From the NCBI GenBank assembly GCA_003451675.1, contig DMCY01000096.1:1-20803 (forward strand): DNA of 20,803 bases, given 5' to 3'. Of this stretch, positions 1 through 7,697 are shown in pieces (position 1 is the first letter of the stretch; every line of letters starts with the position of its first letter). The stretch comes from Candidatus Atribacteria bacterium (GTDB lineage Bacteria > Atribacterota > JS1 > SB-45 > 34-128). Below the pieces are notes generated by a model that was not told where the DNA came from, made no database searches, and saw only the letters and a program-made list of their open reading frames with translations. The position numbers were made by a program, and so were the translations under genes.

Positions 1-9
1 GGCTTTCAT
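1..9 (-). CDS. Possible start of the next gene of the buk operon (partial)
   Basis: Only three codons (ATG AAA GCC, minus strand) are inside the window. An AAGG ribosome-binding motif lies 4 bases before the ATG, and the ATG is 30 bases after the buk stop. The spacing fits a second operon gene, but three codons cannot identify it. In related operons the neighbours of buk are phosphotransbutyrylase or 2-oxoacid oxidoreductase genes; that is context, not evidence here. Confidence 0.3.
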
Positions 10-39
10 TTTACCTTTTTATTTTAAGTATAAAATATT

Positions 40-1128
40 TTACTTATATTCCAGAGCTTTTTCTTCCCCTTTTAACACTCTAAGTGCTCCTAAAGCCAGG
101 GCTTTCATCTCATCAGTTCCCGGATATACGGTAATAGGAGCGATAAAATTAATCCTTTCTTTTATCCAATCTACAAAACTATTGCCCAATGCTCCCTTAT
201 TTTTTGCTCCGTTTCCGGTAATAACTATAGCATTCACTTTCCCCTTTAATACCGCTGCCATCGCCGCTATCTCTTTGGCTATTTGATAGGCCATGGCCCG
301 ATATAATAATTCAACTTTTTTGTCTCCTTTAATAATTCTTTCTTCTACTTCTAATAAATTATTTGTACCCAGATAGTCTACTAATCCACCCTTTCCAATA
401 AGTTTTTTTAACATTTCCCGAAGAGTGTATTTTTGGGAATAACACAATTTTACCAATTCTACACTGGGTAGCCCTCCGGTTCTTTCAGGGGTAAATGGTC
501 CTTCTGCACTGGCATTGTTTGCATCTATCATTCTTCCTTTACGATGAGCACTTACTGAGATTCCTCCTCCTAAATGAACGACTATTAAATTGAGTTCTTT
601 GTAGGATTTGCCTAATTCCTGAGCTATTCTTCTTGCGGCTGCTTTCATACTTAAAACATGACATAAACTTTCTCTCTCAATATCAGACATCCCGGAAATT
701 CGAGCAATGGGTTCCAACTCATCGACTGCTACTGAGTCAACAATAAATGAAGGAATTCCTACTTTTTGAGCCAGGTCATAAGCAATTACTGCTCCTAAAT
801 TTGAGGCATGTTCTATCCTTGGTCTTTCTTTTAAATCTTCCAGCATTAATTTATTTATTCTATATGCTCCGCTTCTAACGGGTTTTAGCACTCCCCCTCT
901 GCCTACTACAATATCTAAAGAACTAATGTCGATATTTTTTTTCTTTAAAAAATTGATAATTACTTTTTCTCTAGGCTCGTGCTGGTCAAATATTTTTTTG
1001 TACTTCGACAATTCTTCCGAACTATGTCTTATTGTCTCTTTATCTAATAGTTTGTCATCTTCAAAAAGAGCGATAGCAGTAGAGGTCGAACCGGGGTTTA
1101 TTACTAATATTCTCAAATTTTTTTTCAT
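40..1128 (-). CDS. buk: Butyrate kinase (acetokinase family)
   Basis: Cytoplasmic kinase that interconverts butyryl phosphate (or branched-chain acyl phosphate) and the acid with ADP/ATP. It is the ATP-yielding last step of butyrate or branched-chain acid fermentation. The family hallmarks are visible: the N-terminal phosphate-binding segment INPGSTSTAIALF and, mid-protein, HLGGGISVSAH followed by EGPFTPERTGGLP. The 362-residue length is normal for Buk. I start it at the ATG at 1128 (MKKNLRILVINPG), with a GGA motif 7 bases upstream. A TTG at 1140 would add four residues but lacks a ribosome site and would sit almost on the predicted transcription start. It is probably the first gene of an operon continuing leftward. 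It is preceded by a sigma-54 promoter and an enhancer-like palindrome, with a sigma-54 activator gene next door. Substrate preference (butyrate versus isobutyrate/isovalerate) cannot be read from the sequence. Confidence 0.95.
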   Translation of the reverse strand: MKKNLRILVINPGSTSTAIALFEDDKLLDKETIRHSSEELSKYKKIFDQHEPREKVIINFLKKKNIDISSLDIVVGRGGVLKPVRSGAYRINKLMLEDLKERPRIEHASNLGAVIAYDLAQKVGIPSFIVDSVAVDELEPIARISGMSDIERESLCHVLSMKAAARRIAQELGKSYKELNLIVVHLGGGISVSAHRKGRMIDANNASAEGPFTPERTGGLPSVELVKLCYSQKYTLREMLKKLIGKGGLVDYLGTNNLLEVEERIIKGDKKVELLYRAMAYQIAKEIAAMAAVLKGKVNAIVITGNGAKNKGALGNSFVDWIKERINFIAPITVYPGTDEMKALALGALRVLKGEEKALEYK

Positions 1129-1150
1129 ATATATATCCAATTATATTATT

Positions 1151-1168
1151 AAGCAATTTTTGTGCCAA
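1151..1168 (-). promoter_or_regulatory. Sigma-54 (-24/-12) promoter of buk
   Basis: Read on the minus strand the site is TTGGCACAAAAATTGCTT, matching the RpoN consensus TTGGCAC-N5-TTGC. The invariant GG and GC are exactly 10 bases apart. Counting 12 bases past the -12 C puts transcription start near 1141, leaving a leader of about 12 bases before the buk ATG at 1128. Confidence 0.9.
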
Positions 1169-1271
1169 TTTATTGAGCAATCCTAATAAAACAAAAAATA
1201 GCCATTTACTAATTGGTAAAAAGCCATTTTTGAAATAAATCAAAATTTTTTATTTTTATTATCATTTGCAT

Positions 1272-1314
1272 ATTTATGCATATTATTGCACAATGTGCAA
1301 TAATATGCATAAAT
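1272..1314. promoter_or_regulatory. Perfect 21-bp-arm palindrome, likely enhancer (UAS) for a sigma-54 activator
   Basis: Two 21-base arms are perfect reverse complements around a single A at 1293. The core is TTGCACAATGTGCAA, and TATGCATA occurs near each outer edge. The centre lies about 150 bp upstream of the predicted start of the buk transcript, the usual distance for binding sites of Fis-type sigma-54 activators, which are dyads of this kind (for example TGCAC...GTGCA for NtrC). A terminator role is less likely because no T tract follows on either strand. Binding by the neighbouring regulator is inferred. Confidence 0.7.
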
Positions 1315-1337
1315 ACAAGGAAAGCAATCTCAAACAG

Positions 1338-1375
1338 GGATTGCCGCGCTCTGATAAATCAGAGCTCGCAATGAC
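1338..1375. repeat. REP-like hairpin, copy A
   Basis: A short palindromic element starts GGATTGCC and ends CTCGCAATGACA. Its stem is CTCTGAT (1349-1355) and ATCAGAG (1358-1364). A second copy lies at 19485-19525, with the same flanks and a stem changed on both sides. Elements of the 'CATTGCGAGC...GCAATC' type are dispersed in many bacterial genomes; the cellular role is unknown. Confidence 0.7.
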
Positions 1376-1479
1376 ATAAAACATAATAAACTGAAATCTG
1401 AAGACGATTTTCTTTACGCAATACTATTCACTTACAATTAATCTCTCTTGTATTTTATATTTTTCTTACACTTATTGCC

Positions 1480-1600
1480 CGCACCTATACGCTAAACGCT
1501 GTACGCTCCATGCTAGGTTCATTCACTAACAACTAATTTAACTGGTAAACCGGGTAACTGGCAAACTGGTTAACTAATTTAATCGATCAATTGGTAAATT
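1480..1600. repeat. Degenerate word repeats in the buk-regulator gap
   Basis: This part of the 477-bp gap between buk and the regulator holds near-repeats of CTATACGCTAAACGCTGTACGCT-like words (about 1486-1508). They are followed by runs built from AACTGGTAAACC/GGTAACTGG words (1536-1580). A 22-base stretch at 1540-1561 recurs exactly, inverted, at 3199-3220. No gene is supported in the gap. Confidence 0.6.
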
Positions 1601-1605
1601 CTCTT

Positions 1606-3075
1606 TCACTTGAATTCATATACTTTTTTAATATTATATTTTTTTATTTTATAATAAAAACTTCTCAGACTGATTCCCAACTTTTTTGCTGCCTTTAAAC
1701 TATTCCCATTGGCAGCCTTTAAAGCATTTATCAGGGCTATCCTTTCCGTATCGTCTTTTATCTTCTTTAAACTATTTTTATCCAAATTATAATCAATTAA
1801 ATTGTCAGGTTCAGAACTGATAATTGGCTTTTCTTCAATTACTTTAACTTTATTTAATTCAGTTAAAAGAGGAATATGTTTGGGTAAAATTAATTCTTCA
1901 CTTAATTTCATATTTATTACTGCTCTTTCAATTACATTTTCTAATTCCCTTACATTTCCTGGCCAGGAATAATTCGATAATATATTTAATGCTTCCGGTA
2001 AAATCCCATTTATGTTTCTTCCAAAGTCTTGATTAAATTTTCTTATTAAATTATTAACCAAGAGAGGCATATCTTCTTTCCGTTCCCTTAAAGGAGGGAT
2101 ATAAATAGGAATAACATATAATCGGTAATAAAGGTCATCTCTGAACCTTCCTTCTTTTACCGCATTTTTTAAATCAATATTAGTTGCTGAGATTATCCTA
2201 ACATCCACATTAATAGGTTTCCTTCCTCCTACCTTTACAATTTCCTTTTCCTGGAGAACCCTCAGTAACTTAGCCTGTAAATTCAGGCTCATCACTCCGA
2301 TTTCATCTAAAAATATAGTCCCTTTGTCGGCTTCTTCAAATAGTCCCTTCTTTCCGGTCTTCTTGGCTCCGGTAAACGAACCTCCCTCATAACCAAATAG
2401 TTCACTCTCTAATAAAGTATCCACTAAAGCAGAACAGTTTACCCTAATAAATTGCTGGTTTTTTCTTTTACTAACATGATGTATGGCATGAGCAAAGAGT
2501 TCTTTCCCGGTTCCGCTTTCTCCCTGAAGTAAAACGGTCGCTGGAGTTTGGGCAGCCTTTCTGGCTTGTTCTTTAGCGATAATCATTCCCCTGCTTTTTC
2601 CTACAATATCTTCAAAAGTATATTTTGATTCTAAATGTCTAACCCTTTGTTTAACCCGCTTCAACTCCTCGTTTAAATACTCAATTTCAGAAACATCATG
2701 TATTACTCCCACACTACCCTTTAATACTCCATCTACTATTACAGGTGCAACATTTACTATCACCTCTTTACGATTAGGTCCAACTCTCATCCTTACACCA
2801 TGCACTGGCTTCCTGGTTCTCAGTACTTTTAAATGCATACTTTCGCCCTCATCAGGAATATCAATAGTAGGAGGTTTCCCTAACACATCTTTTTCTGTTA
2901 AACCAGTAAGCCGGGTATAAGCAGGATTAATAATGGTATGTAAGCCACTTTCATCAACTACTGAAATAGCATCATCGGTAGAATAAATTATGGCCTCTAA
3001 AGTGCTCTGGATTTCTTTTTGTCTGGCAAATTCTTTTCTCCATTTATCTTTATTTGTATTATCTCTTTCTTTCAT
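1606..3075 (-). CDS. Sigma-54 activator: PAS - AAA+ - Fis HTH
   Basis: Enhancer-binding protein that uses ATP hydrolysis to open sigma-54 promoters; 489 residues, cytoplasmic. Domain order: PAS sensor (about 18-130), short coiled coil (130-152), AAA+ domain (about 155-395), Fis-type helix-turn-helix (about 442-482). Visible motifs are Walker A GESGTGKE (185-192), sigma-54 contact loop GSFTGA (232-237, Ser in place of the commoner Ala), Walker B GTIFLDEIG (252-260), arginine-finger segment GRFRDDLYYRL (309-319) and WPGNVRELE (371-379). There is no receiver domain, so the signal is probably a small molecule or redox cue at the PAS. The ATG is preceded by AAGG about 10 bases upstream. Its position beside buk, whose promoter is sigma-54 type with an enhancer-like palindrome, suggests it controls buk as BkdR does in Bacillus. 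That link is inferred. Confidence 0.93.
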   Translation of the reverse strand: MKERDNTNKDKWRKEFARQKEIQSTLEAIIYSTDDAISVVDESGLHTIINPAYTRLTGLTEKDVLGKPPTIDIPDEGESMHLKVLRTRKPVHGVRMRVGPNRKEVIVNVAPVIVDGVLKGSVGVIHDVSEIEYLNEELKRVKQRVRHLESKYTFEDIVGKSRGMIIAKEQARKAAQTPATVLLQGESGTGKELFAHAIHHVSKRKNQQFIRVNCSALVDTLLESELFGYEGGSFTGAKKTGKKGLFEEADKGTIFLDEIGVMSLNLQAKLLRVLQEKEIVKVGGRKPINVDVRIISATNIDLKNAVKEGRFRDDLYYRLYVIPIYIPPLRERKEDMPLLVNNLIRKFNQDFGRNINGILPEALNILSNYSWPGNVRELENVIERAVINMKLSEELILPKHIPLLTELNKVKVIEEKPIISSEPDNLIDYNLDKNSLKKIKDDTERIALINALKAANGNSLKAAKKLGISLRSFYYKIKKYNIKKVYEFK

Positions 3076-3548
3076 AAATAAACAACCTTATACCAATTTT
3101 CCAATTAGCCAATTCTCCAATTGAATTAGTCGATAGTGAATAGTGAATAGTCGTTAGTATTAAATACAAGTTGCAAGTTAATTTGGTTACTTGGTTACCC
3201 AGTTACCCGGTTTACCAGTTGGCCAGTTAAATATAGTCGTTAATTTCAAATACAAATTCTCAGTTGTAATATGAGAGTTAGCTGATACAGTTAACCAGTT
3301 TGATTTTAATTCTTCAACCGGGTAACCGGTAAACTGGCTAACCATCTTCGTGAGATACGAATTTTATGCTTTTAGCTTTTTTCTAATCTTGTTTTCACTT
3401 CCTACCCACAACTATACGTTCTAAACTAGCAATTCGTATACAATACGATCTCATTCTGGATTCTGACTCCTGGATTCTACCTTTCCTCTCCTTAACTAGC
3501 TAACCAGGTAACCAATTAACTCCTTCTTACTAAACGCTCTGCGCTATC
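3076..3548. repeat. 473-bp gap filled with degenerate word repeats
   Basis: No gene is seen. The sequence is built of short recurring words: GATAGTGAATAGTGAATAGTCG (about 3131-3152), GGTTACCCAGTTACCCGGTTTACC-type runs (3184-3228), AACCGGGTAACCGGTAAACTGG-type runs (3316-3343), CTGGATTCT twice (about 3456-3478), and AACGCTCTGCGCTAT near 3533. The stretch at 3199-3220 is an exact reverse complement of 1540-1561. I see no T-tract terminator for recN and no clear promoter for the activator gene. Confidence 0.65.
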
Positions 3549-5264
3549 TTATCTATTTAACATCTTTTGGGCATGTTGGATAGTAATCTCACTCATCTGA
3601 CTTCCATCTAACATCCGAGCGATTTCTTTAACTCGCTCTTTTCCTTTCATTTCTTTTAGTGTTATTCCGGTCTGATTATTTAAAATATATTTTTCAATAT
3701 AAAAATGTCTCCCGGCTCTGCAGGCTATCTGAGGCAGGTGAGTTACACAAATTACCTGTCTTTTTTTAGAAAGTGCCTTCAGTTTTTGAGCGATTACCTC
3801 ACCCAAGCGTGCACCTACGCCGCTATCGATTTCATCAAAGATTAATGTAGGAACTTGATCAACCTCTGAAAGGATTGATTTTAAAGCTAACATAATTCTC
3901 GAAACTTCTCCTCCTGAAACAATTCGAGCTAAAGGGCGCAGTCTTTCTCCTACGTTAGGAGAAATCATAAACTCAATATCATCTATCCCTTTTGGACCTA
4001 CTTTATATTTTTCCCCTTCTATTTCTATTCCGTTATCATCTTCGTAATTATTAATTGAAACTTTAAACTGACATTTCCTCATATTTAAATCTTCTAATTC
4101 TCTTATCACCATCTCCTCTAAATCCTCGGCAATTTTTCTCCGATTTACATTTAGATGGTGAGAAATAGCAGATATTTTATTTTCCAGAGAATCGATCTCT
4201 TCTTTTAACTTTTTTACCTTATCTTCGCTATAATCAATGTCTTCTAATTCCCGGTATATTTTTTGACGATATTGCAATATTTCTTCTATGGTAGAACCAT
4301 ATTTGCTCTTTAAATTATTAATCAGATTTAATCTTCCCTCAACTTCTTTTAATTTTTGGCTATCTAATTCTATTTCGTCTTTATACTTTACAATTTCATT
4401 AACAATATCCTCAAATTGGTAGCCTATCTCTTTTAAATTTTCTCTTATCTTCTCTATCCGCCGGTCTAAGGGAGAAATCTCCCCTAAATCTGTAGTAACT
4501 TCGCTTAAAGAATCTCTTACTGAGACTTGTTCTGATCCACCTTCGTAGAGAATAAAATTAGCTTTTTCCATGGCCTCAATTATCTTCTCGGCATTTCTTA
4601 ATACCATCTCTTCCTCTTCTAAAACCTTATCCTCATCTTTAACTAAAGAAGCTTTGTCTATTTCTTCTAATTGAAATTTTAAAAAATCTATCCGTTTTAA
4701 ATTTTCCTCTCTATCTTTTGTCAACTGAAATAACTTTTTTTTCTTATCTCGCCACATTCGATAAGTATCAAATAATTCTTTTCTATATTTAATAATTTTA
4801 TCTCCTCCCAGATTATCCATTAGATCTATATGTCTGGACGAATCTAAAAGAGATTGATGATTGTGCTGACCATGTAAATCAACTAAAATATTTCCAATAT
4901 CCTGAAGCAAGGATAAATTTACTAATTTTCGGTTAATCCAACATTTATTCCGTCCTTTCTTATTAACTTCCCGTCTAATAAGTAAATATCCCTCTTCATC
5001 AACAATTTCTATGTCTGAATTTAAATTACTTATTAACTCTTTTTCTTGGGGAGCCAACAGAAACAGACCTTCAACTACTAAACTATCCTCTCTGTCTCGA
5101 ATTAAATCAGTAGCAGCATAACCTCCTAAAATTAAATCTATTGCTTCTATAATAATAGATTTCCCGGCTCCGGTCTCACCCGTTAGAACGTTTAATTTTT
5201 CCTCAAATTCGATATTTAATTCTTTTATTAAGGCCATATTTTTTATATTTAGCTGAAATAACAT
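3549..5264 (-). CDS. recN: DNA repair protein RecN (SMC-like ATPase)
   Basis: SMC-family ATPase that acts early in double-strand-break repair, bridging or protecting DNA ends for RecA-dependent recombination. At 571 residues it has normal RecN length. The two half-ATPase domains flank a charged coiled coil (about 150-370). Walker A is GETGAGKS (29-36), the ABC signature is SGGEVSR (450-456), Walker B is FDEIDSG (476-482), followed by the THLPQIA D/H-loop region. The ATG has a GAGGTGG ribosome site 12 bases upstream. It is the last gene of a collinear minus-strand block, after nadK and a 127-130 bp gap, which matches the conserved tlyA-nadK-recN neighbourhood of Firmicutes-type genomes. No LexA-type operator was recognised upstream. 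Confidence 0.96.
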   Translation of the reverse strand: MLFQLNIKNMALIKELNIEFEEKLNVLTGETGAGKSIIIEAIDLILGGYAATDLIRDREDSLVVEGLFLLAPQEKELISNLNSDIEIVDEEGYLLIRREVNKKGRNKCWINRKLVNLSLLQDIGNILVDLHGQHNHQSLLDSSRHIDLMDNLGGDKIIKYRKELFDTYRMWRDKKKKLFQLTKDREENLKRIDFLKFQLEEIDKASLVKDEDKVLEEEEMVLRNAEKIIEAMEKANFILYEGGSEQVSVRDSLSEVTTDLGEISPLDRRIEKIRENLKEIGYQFEDIVNEIVKYKDEIELDSQKLKEVEGRLNLINNLKSKYGSTIEEILQYRQKIYRELEDIDYSEDKVKKLKEEIDSLENKISAISHHLNVNRRKIAEDLEEMVIRELEDLNMRKCQFKVSINNYEDDNGIEIEGEKYKVGPKGIDDIEFMISPNVGERLRPLARIVSGGEVSRIMLALKSILSEVDQVPTLIFDEIDSGVGARLGEVIAQKLKALSKKRQVICVTHLPQIACRAGRHFYIEKYILNNQTGITLKEMKGKERVKEIARMLDGSQMSEITIQHAQKMLNR

Positions 5265-5394
5265 TTATTTCTGTATCCACCTCATAATATAGTCAATATA
5301 TTAGTCTATTAGTCATAATAGCTAGTTAGTTGGTTATAACCAATTAACTCCTCCTCGCTAAATACTAAATGCTATACGCTATACGGTAATTTGA

Positions 5395-6267
5395 TTACTT
5401 ATTTATCTGTCCACTCCATCCTAATTTTTCCCGTAAAATAGCATAAAAACTCTTTTCTTTAAAAGTAATTAAATAAGCTTTATGGTCTGATTTTTTTATT
5501 ATCACTTCATCCTTTGGTTTTAAAATAAAGCCCTCCTGCCCATCTATAGTTGCCATTACTTTTTCTTCGCTTGATTCCAATTTTATTTTTACTTGGTCAT
5601 TTTCACCAATAATTAAAGGCCGAGCAGATAAAGTATGGGGGCAGATAGGGGTAAGTATTATAGAACTTATATTAGGATTGACAATAGGACCGCCAGCAGA
5701 AAGAGAATAAGCAGTAGAACCTGTAGAAGTAGATACAACCAATCCATCTGCTGAATAAGTAATAACATAATCATTATTGACATAGGTAGCTAAACAGATA
5801 ATTCGGGCAAAAGCTCCCTTACCTATAACTACATCATTTAAGGCTGTAAATTTTTTAATCTCTTCTCCTCTTCTTTTCACTGTACAATTTAACATCATTC
5901 TCTCATCAAGGAAATATCTCCCCTGATACAGTTTCTCTAAAGACTTTTCCAGGTCATCGATGCCAATTTGAGTCAAAAAGCCCAATCCTCCTAAATTCAC
6001 TCCAAAAACCGGTATATCTTCGGCAGCGGCTACTCTAGCTGTTCTAAGGAGAGTTCCGTCTCCCCCCAAAGAGATTATTAGATCAACTTCTTTAAGAAAT
6101 TTTTCGGTAGGGCAGTTTAATTCTTCCTTTCCTATTTCTTTACCTTTTTTTCCCTCTATACACACTTTTAGTTTTTTAGAATTTAGCCAATCAATTATCC
6201 TACAGGCTGTTTCCCGAGTCTTTTCTTTTTTATAATTCACTATTAAACCAACACTGTCTAATTTCAT
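5395..6267 (-). CDS. nadK: NAD kinase
   Basis: Phosphorylates NAD to NADP, the only route to NADP. The protein is 290 residues from the ATG at 6267, normal for bacterial enzymes. The diagnostic GGDGTLLR is at residues 68-75, followed by NLGGLGFLT, and later by TYSADGLVVSTSTGSTAYSLSAGGP in two parts. An in-frame GTG six bases upstream (6273) directly abuts the ribosome site AAGGAGG, so the ATG six bases after that site is the better start. The stop of the upstream membrane-nuclease gene is two bases before this ATG, so the two are translationally coupled or nearly so. It is followed by recN. Confidence 0.96.
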   Translation of the reverse strand: MKLDSVGLIVNYKKEKTRETACRIIDWLNSKKLKVCIEGKKGKEIGKEELNCPTEKFLKEVDLIISLGGDGTLLRTARVAAAEDIPVFGVNLGGLGFLTQIGIDDLEKSLEKLYQGRYFLDERMMLNCTVKRRGEEIKKFTALNDVVIGKGAFARIICLATYVNNDYVITYSADGLVVSTSTGSTAYSLSAGGPIVNPNISSIILTPICPHTLSARPLIIGENDQVKIKLESSEEKVMATIDGQEGFILKPKDEVIIKKSDHKAYLITFKEKSFYAILREKLGWSGQINK

Positions 6268-6269
6268 CT

Positions 6270-6818
6270 TCACCCTCCTTGAAGTAAATAATATAAGACC
6301 AAACTAAAAATTGCTCCTGCTAAAAAATATACTAGCTTTATTGCCTTTTGACGCATAGTGCTTTCGAATTGAAACTTAACTTCAGAAATACTCTTATTTT
6401 TCATATTTAATAAGAGTATACCGCACGGTTGGTAAGCAAGATAATATTCTAACATCTGTCTTCGGGTCTCCCGGTTAGTAATATAAGGAATCTTCTCTCC
6501 GCTTTTGACTTCTACTACGAAAACTTTTCCTCCCTTTCTCACTAAATAATCTATCCGCACTAAGTAGCGATGAATCTTATCGCCGATAGTTATAAAGAGT
6601 GGTTTGCTTTTTTGGGCATCTATAATCGCATAACCGTTTTTCCTCAATATTTTTTCTGCTTCTTTTTCCGCTTGCCTGCTTTTAGAAAATCTCTTCCTTA
6701 ATCTCTTAGCTCTTAACCAATTACCTATCTTGATAAATAGAACCAGGCAGATCATCCCTCCGCTAATAAATAATATAAAGACTAAAACACCATTTTCGTT
6801 TATGTTCAAAAACTTCAC
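6270..6818 (-). CDS. Membrane-anchored PD-(D/E)XK nuclease-like protein
   Basis: I do not recognise a named family, but the fold signals are clear. An N-terminal membrane helix (about residues 10-30) is followed by a basic linker (RAKRLRKRFSKSR) and a cytoplasmic domain. That domain has the PD-(D/E)XK pattern: helix with EKEAEKILRKNGY (51-63), RIDYLV with Asp90, then VFVVEVKSG with Glu103 and Lys105, then RRQMLEYYLAY with Gln121. A second membrane helix (about 161-179) ends the protein. The order resembles RecB/Cas4-type and NERD-type nucleases. The gene lies between tlyA (8-base gap) and nadK (2-base gap) in the operon that ends with recN, so a role in DNA processing at the membrane is possible but inferred. 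The listed GTG start overlaps GGAG; a TTG at 6809, eight bases after GGAG, is an equally good or better start. Confidence 0.75.
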   Translation of the reverse strand: MKFLNINENGVLVFILFISGGMICLVLFIKIGNWLRAKRLRKRFSKSRQAEKEAEKILRKNGYAIIDAQKSKPLFITIGDKIHRYLVRIDYLVRKGGKVFVVEVKSGEKIPYITNRETRRQMLEYYLAYQPCGILLLNMKNKSISEVKFQFESTMRQKAIKLVYFLAGAIFSLVLYYLLQGG

Positions 6819-6826
6819 TCCAAATA

Positions 6827-7654
6827 TTATTTTTTAGGAGAAAGTTCCTGATGAGCTTGTTTTACCACTTCTTCAACAATTTGAGGAAAATTATTTATCT
6901 TATCTTTTCCAGTATTTTTTACTAAATAGATGAGATATTCTATATTACCGGAAGTCTTTTTTAAGGGAGAAAAGGTTAGACCTTGAATACTAAAATCCAT
7001 TTCTTGCGCCTTATCGCCAACTCTTTCAATTACCATCTGATGAACTTCTGCCTTCTTTACTAATCCGCCCTTTTGAATAAACTCCCGGCCTGCTTCGAAC
7101 TGTGGTTTGATTAAAGCCACCACTTCTCCTTTCTCCTTAATTAAATTATACACCGCTGGCAGAACTTTATCTAATGAAATAAAGGAGACATCTATGGTAG
7201 CTAATTCAAAAAGGTCATCAAATTTATTAGAAGTAAGATATCTTATATTAGTTCTGTCTATAACTACGACTCGACTATCTTTCTGCAGTTTCCAGGCTAA
7301 CTGTCCGTAGCCTACATCTACACAATAAACTTTCTCAGCTCCAGATTTTAAGAGGCAATCAGTAAAGCCCCCTGTAGATGCACCAACATCTATTACTCTC
7401 TTTCCTTTGACCAAAATGTTAAATTCTTTTATAGCTTTTTCTAATTTTTCTCCACCCCTGCTTACATAAGCAATTTCTTTCTTTATTACTGAAATATTGC
7501 TATCGAATTTAACTATTCGTCCTGCTTTATTGAATTTTTCTCCATCAACTAAAACTTCTCCGGCCATTATCGCACTTTTAGCTTTTTCTCTAGTGGTAAA
7601 AAACCTTTTTTCAACCAGTAATATATCCAAGCGTTCTTTCTTTGCTTTTTTCAA
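6827..7654 (-). CDS. tlyA: TlyA-family rRNA 2'-O-methyltransferase / hemolysin A homologue
   Basis: S-adenosylmethionine-dependent methyltransferase that, in characterised members, 2'-O-methylates cytidines of 16S and/or 23S rRNA. An S4 RNA-binding domain (about 8-65, RLDILLVEKRF...AIMAGEVLVDG) is followed by an FtsJ-like domain with the SAM loop VIDVGASTGGFTDC (87-100). Plausible catalytic residues are Lys70 in SRGGEK, Asp155 in IDVSF, Lys183 in LIKPQFE and Glu239 in GNIEYL. The 275-residue length is typical. The start is a TTG: it has an AGAGGTG ribosome site 11 bases upstream, no other start codon is in frame nearby, and the S4 domain begins at once. It sits in the tlyA-nadK-recN neighbourhood. 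Confidence 0.94.
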   Translation of the reverse strand: MKKAKKERLDILLVEKRFFTTREKAKSAIMAGEVLVDGEKFNKAGRIVKFDSNISVIKKEIAYVSRGGEKLEKAIKEFNILVKGKRVIDVGASTGGFTDCLLKSGAEKVYCVDVGYGQLAWKLQKDSRVVVIDRTNIRYLTSNKFDDLFELATIDVSFISLDKVLPAVYNLIKEKGEVVALIKPQFEAGREFIQKGGLVKKAEVHQMVIERVGDKAQEMDFSIQGLTFSPLKKTSGNIEYLIYLVKNTGKDKINNFPQIVEEVVKQAHQELSPKK

Positions 7655-7697
7655 ATCTATAAATTCACCTCTCGGGCTGAAATTCTATCTGTTAAAA

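Noticed and set aside
926..1186. Plus-strand frame opposite the start of buk
   Set aside because: It is the reverse complement of buk and its promoter, has no ribosome site and shows no protein-family pattern.
1272..1314. Palindrome as terminator of the activator gene
   Set aside because: No T tract follows on the minus strand, it is about 290 bases past the stop, and its core and distance fit an enhancer for the sigma-54 promoter better.
3184..3345. CRISPR array in the GGTTACC-type repeats
   Set aside because: No constant repeat length, no unique spacers and no cas genes; the repeats are degenerate words.
5265..5394. LexA-type operator or clear promoter before recN
   Set aside because: The gap holds only word repeats (TTAGTCTATTAGTC, GTTAGTTGGTTATAACC) and no recognisable SOS box or well-spaced -35/-10 pair.
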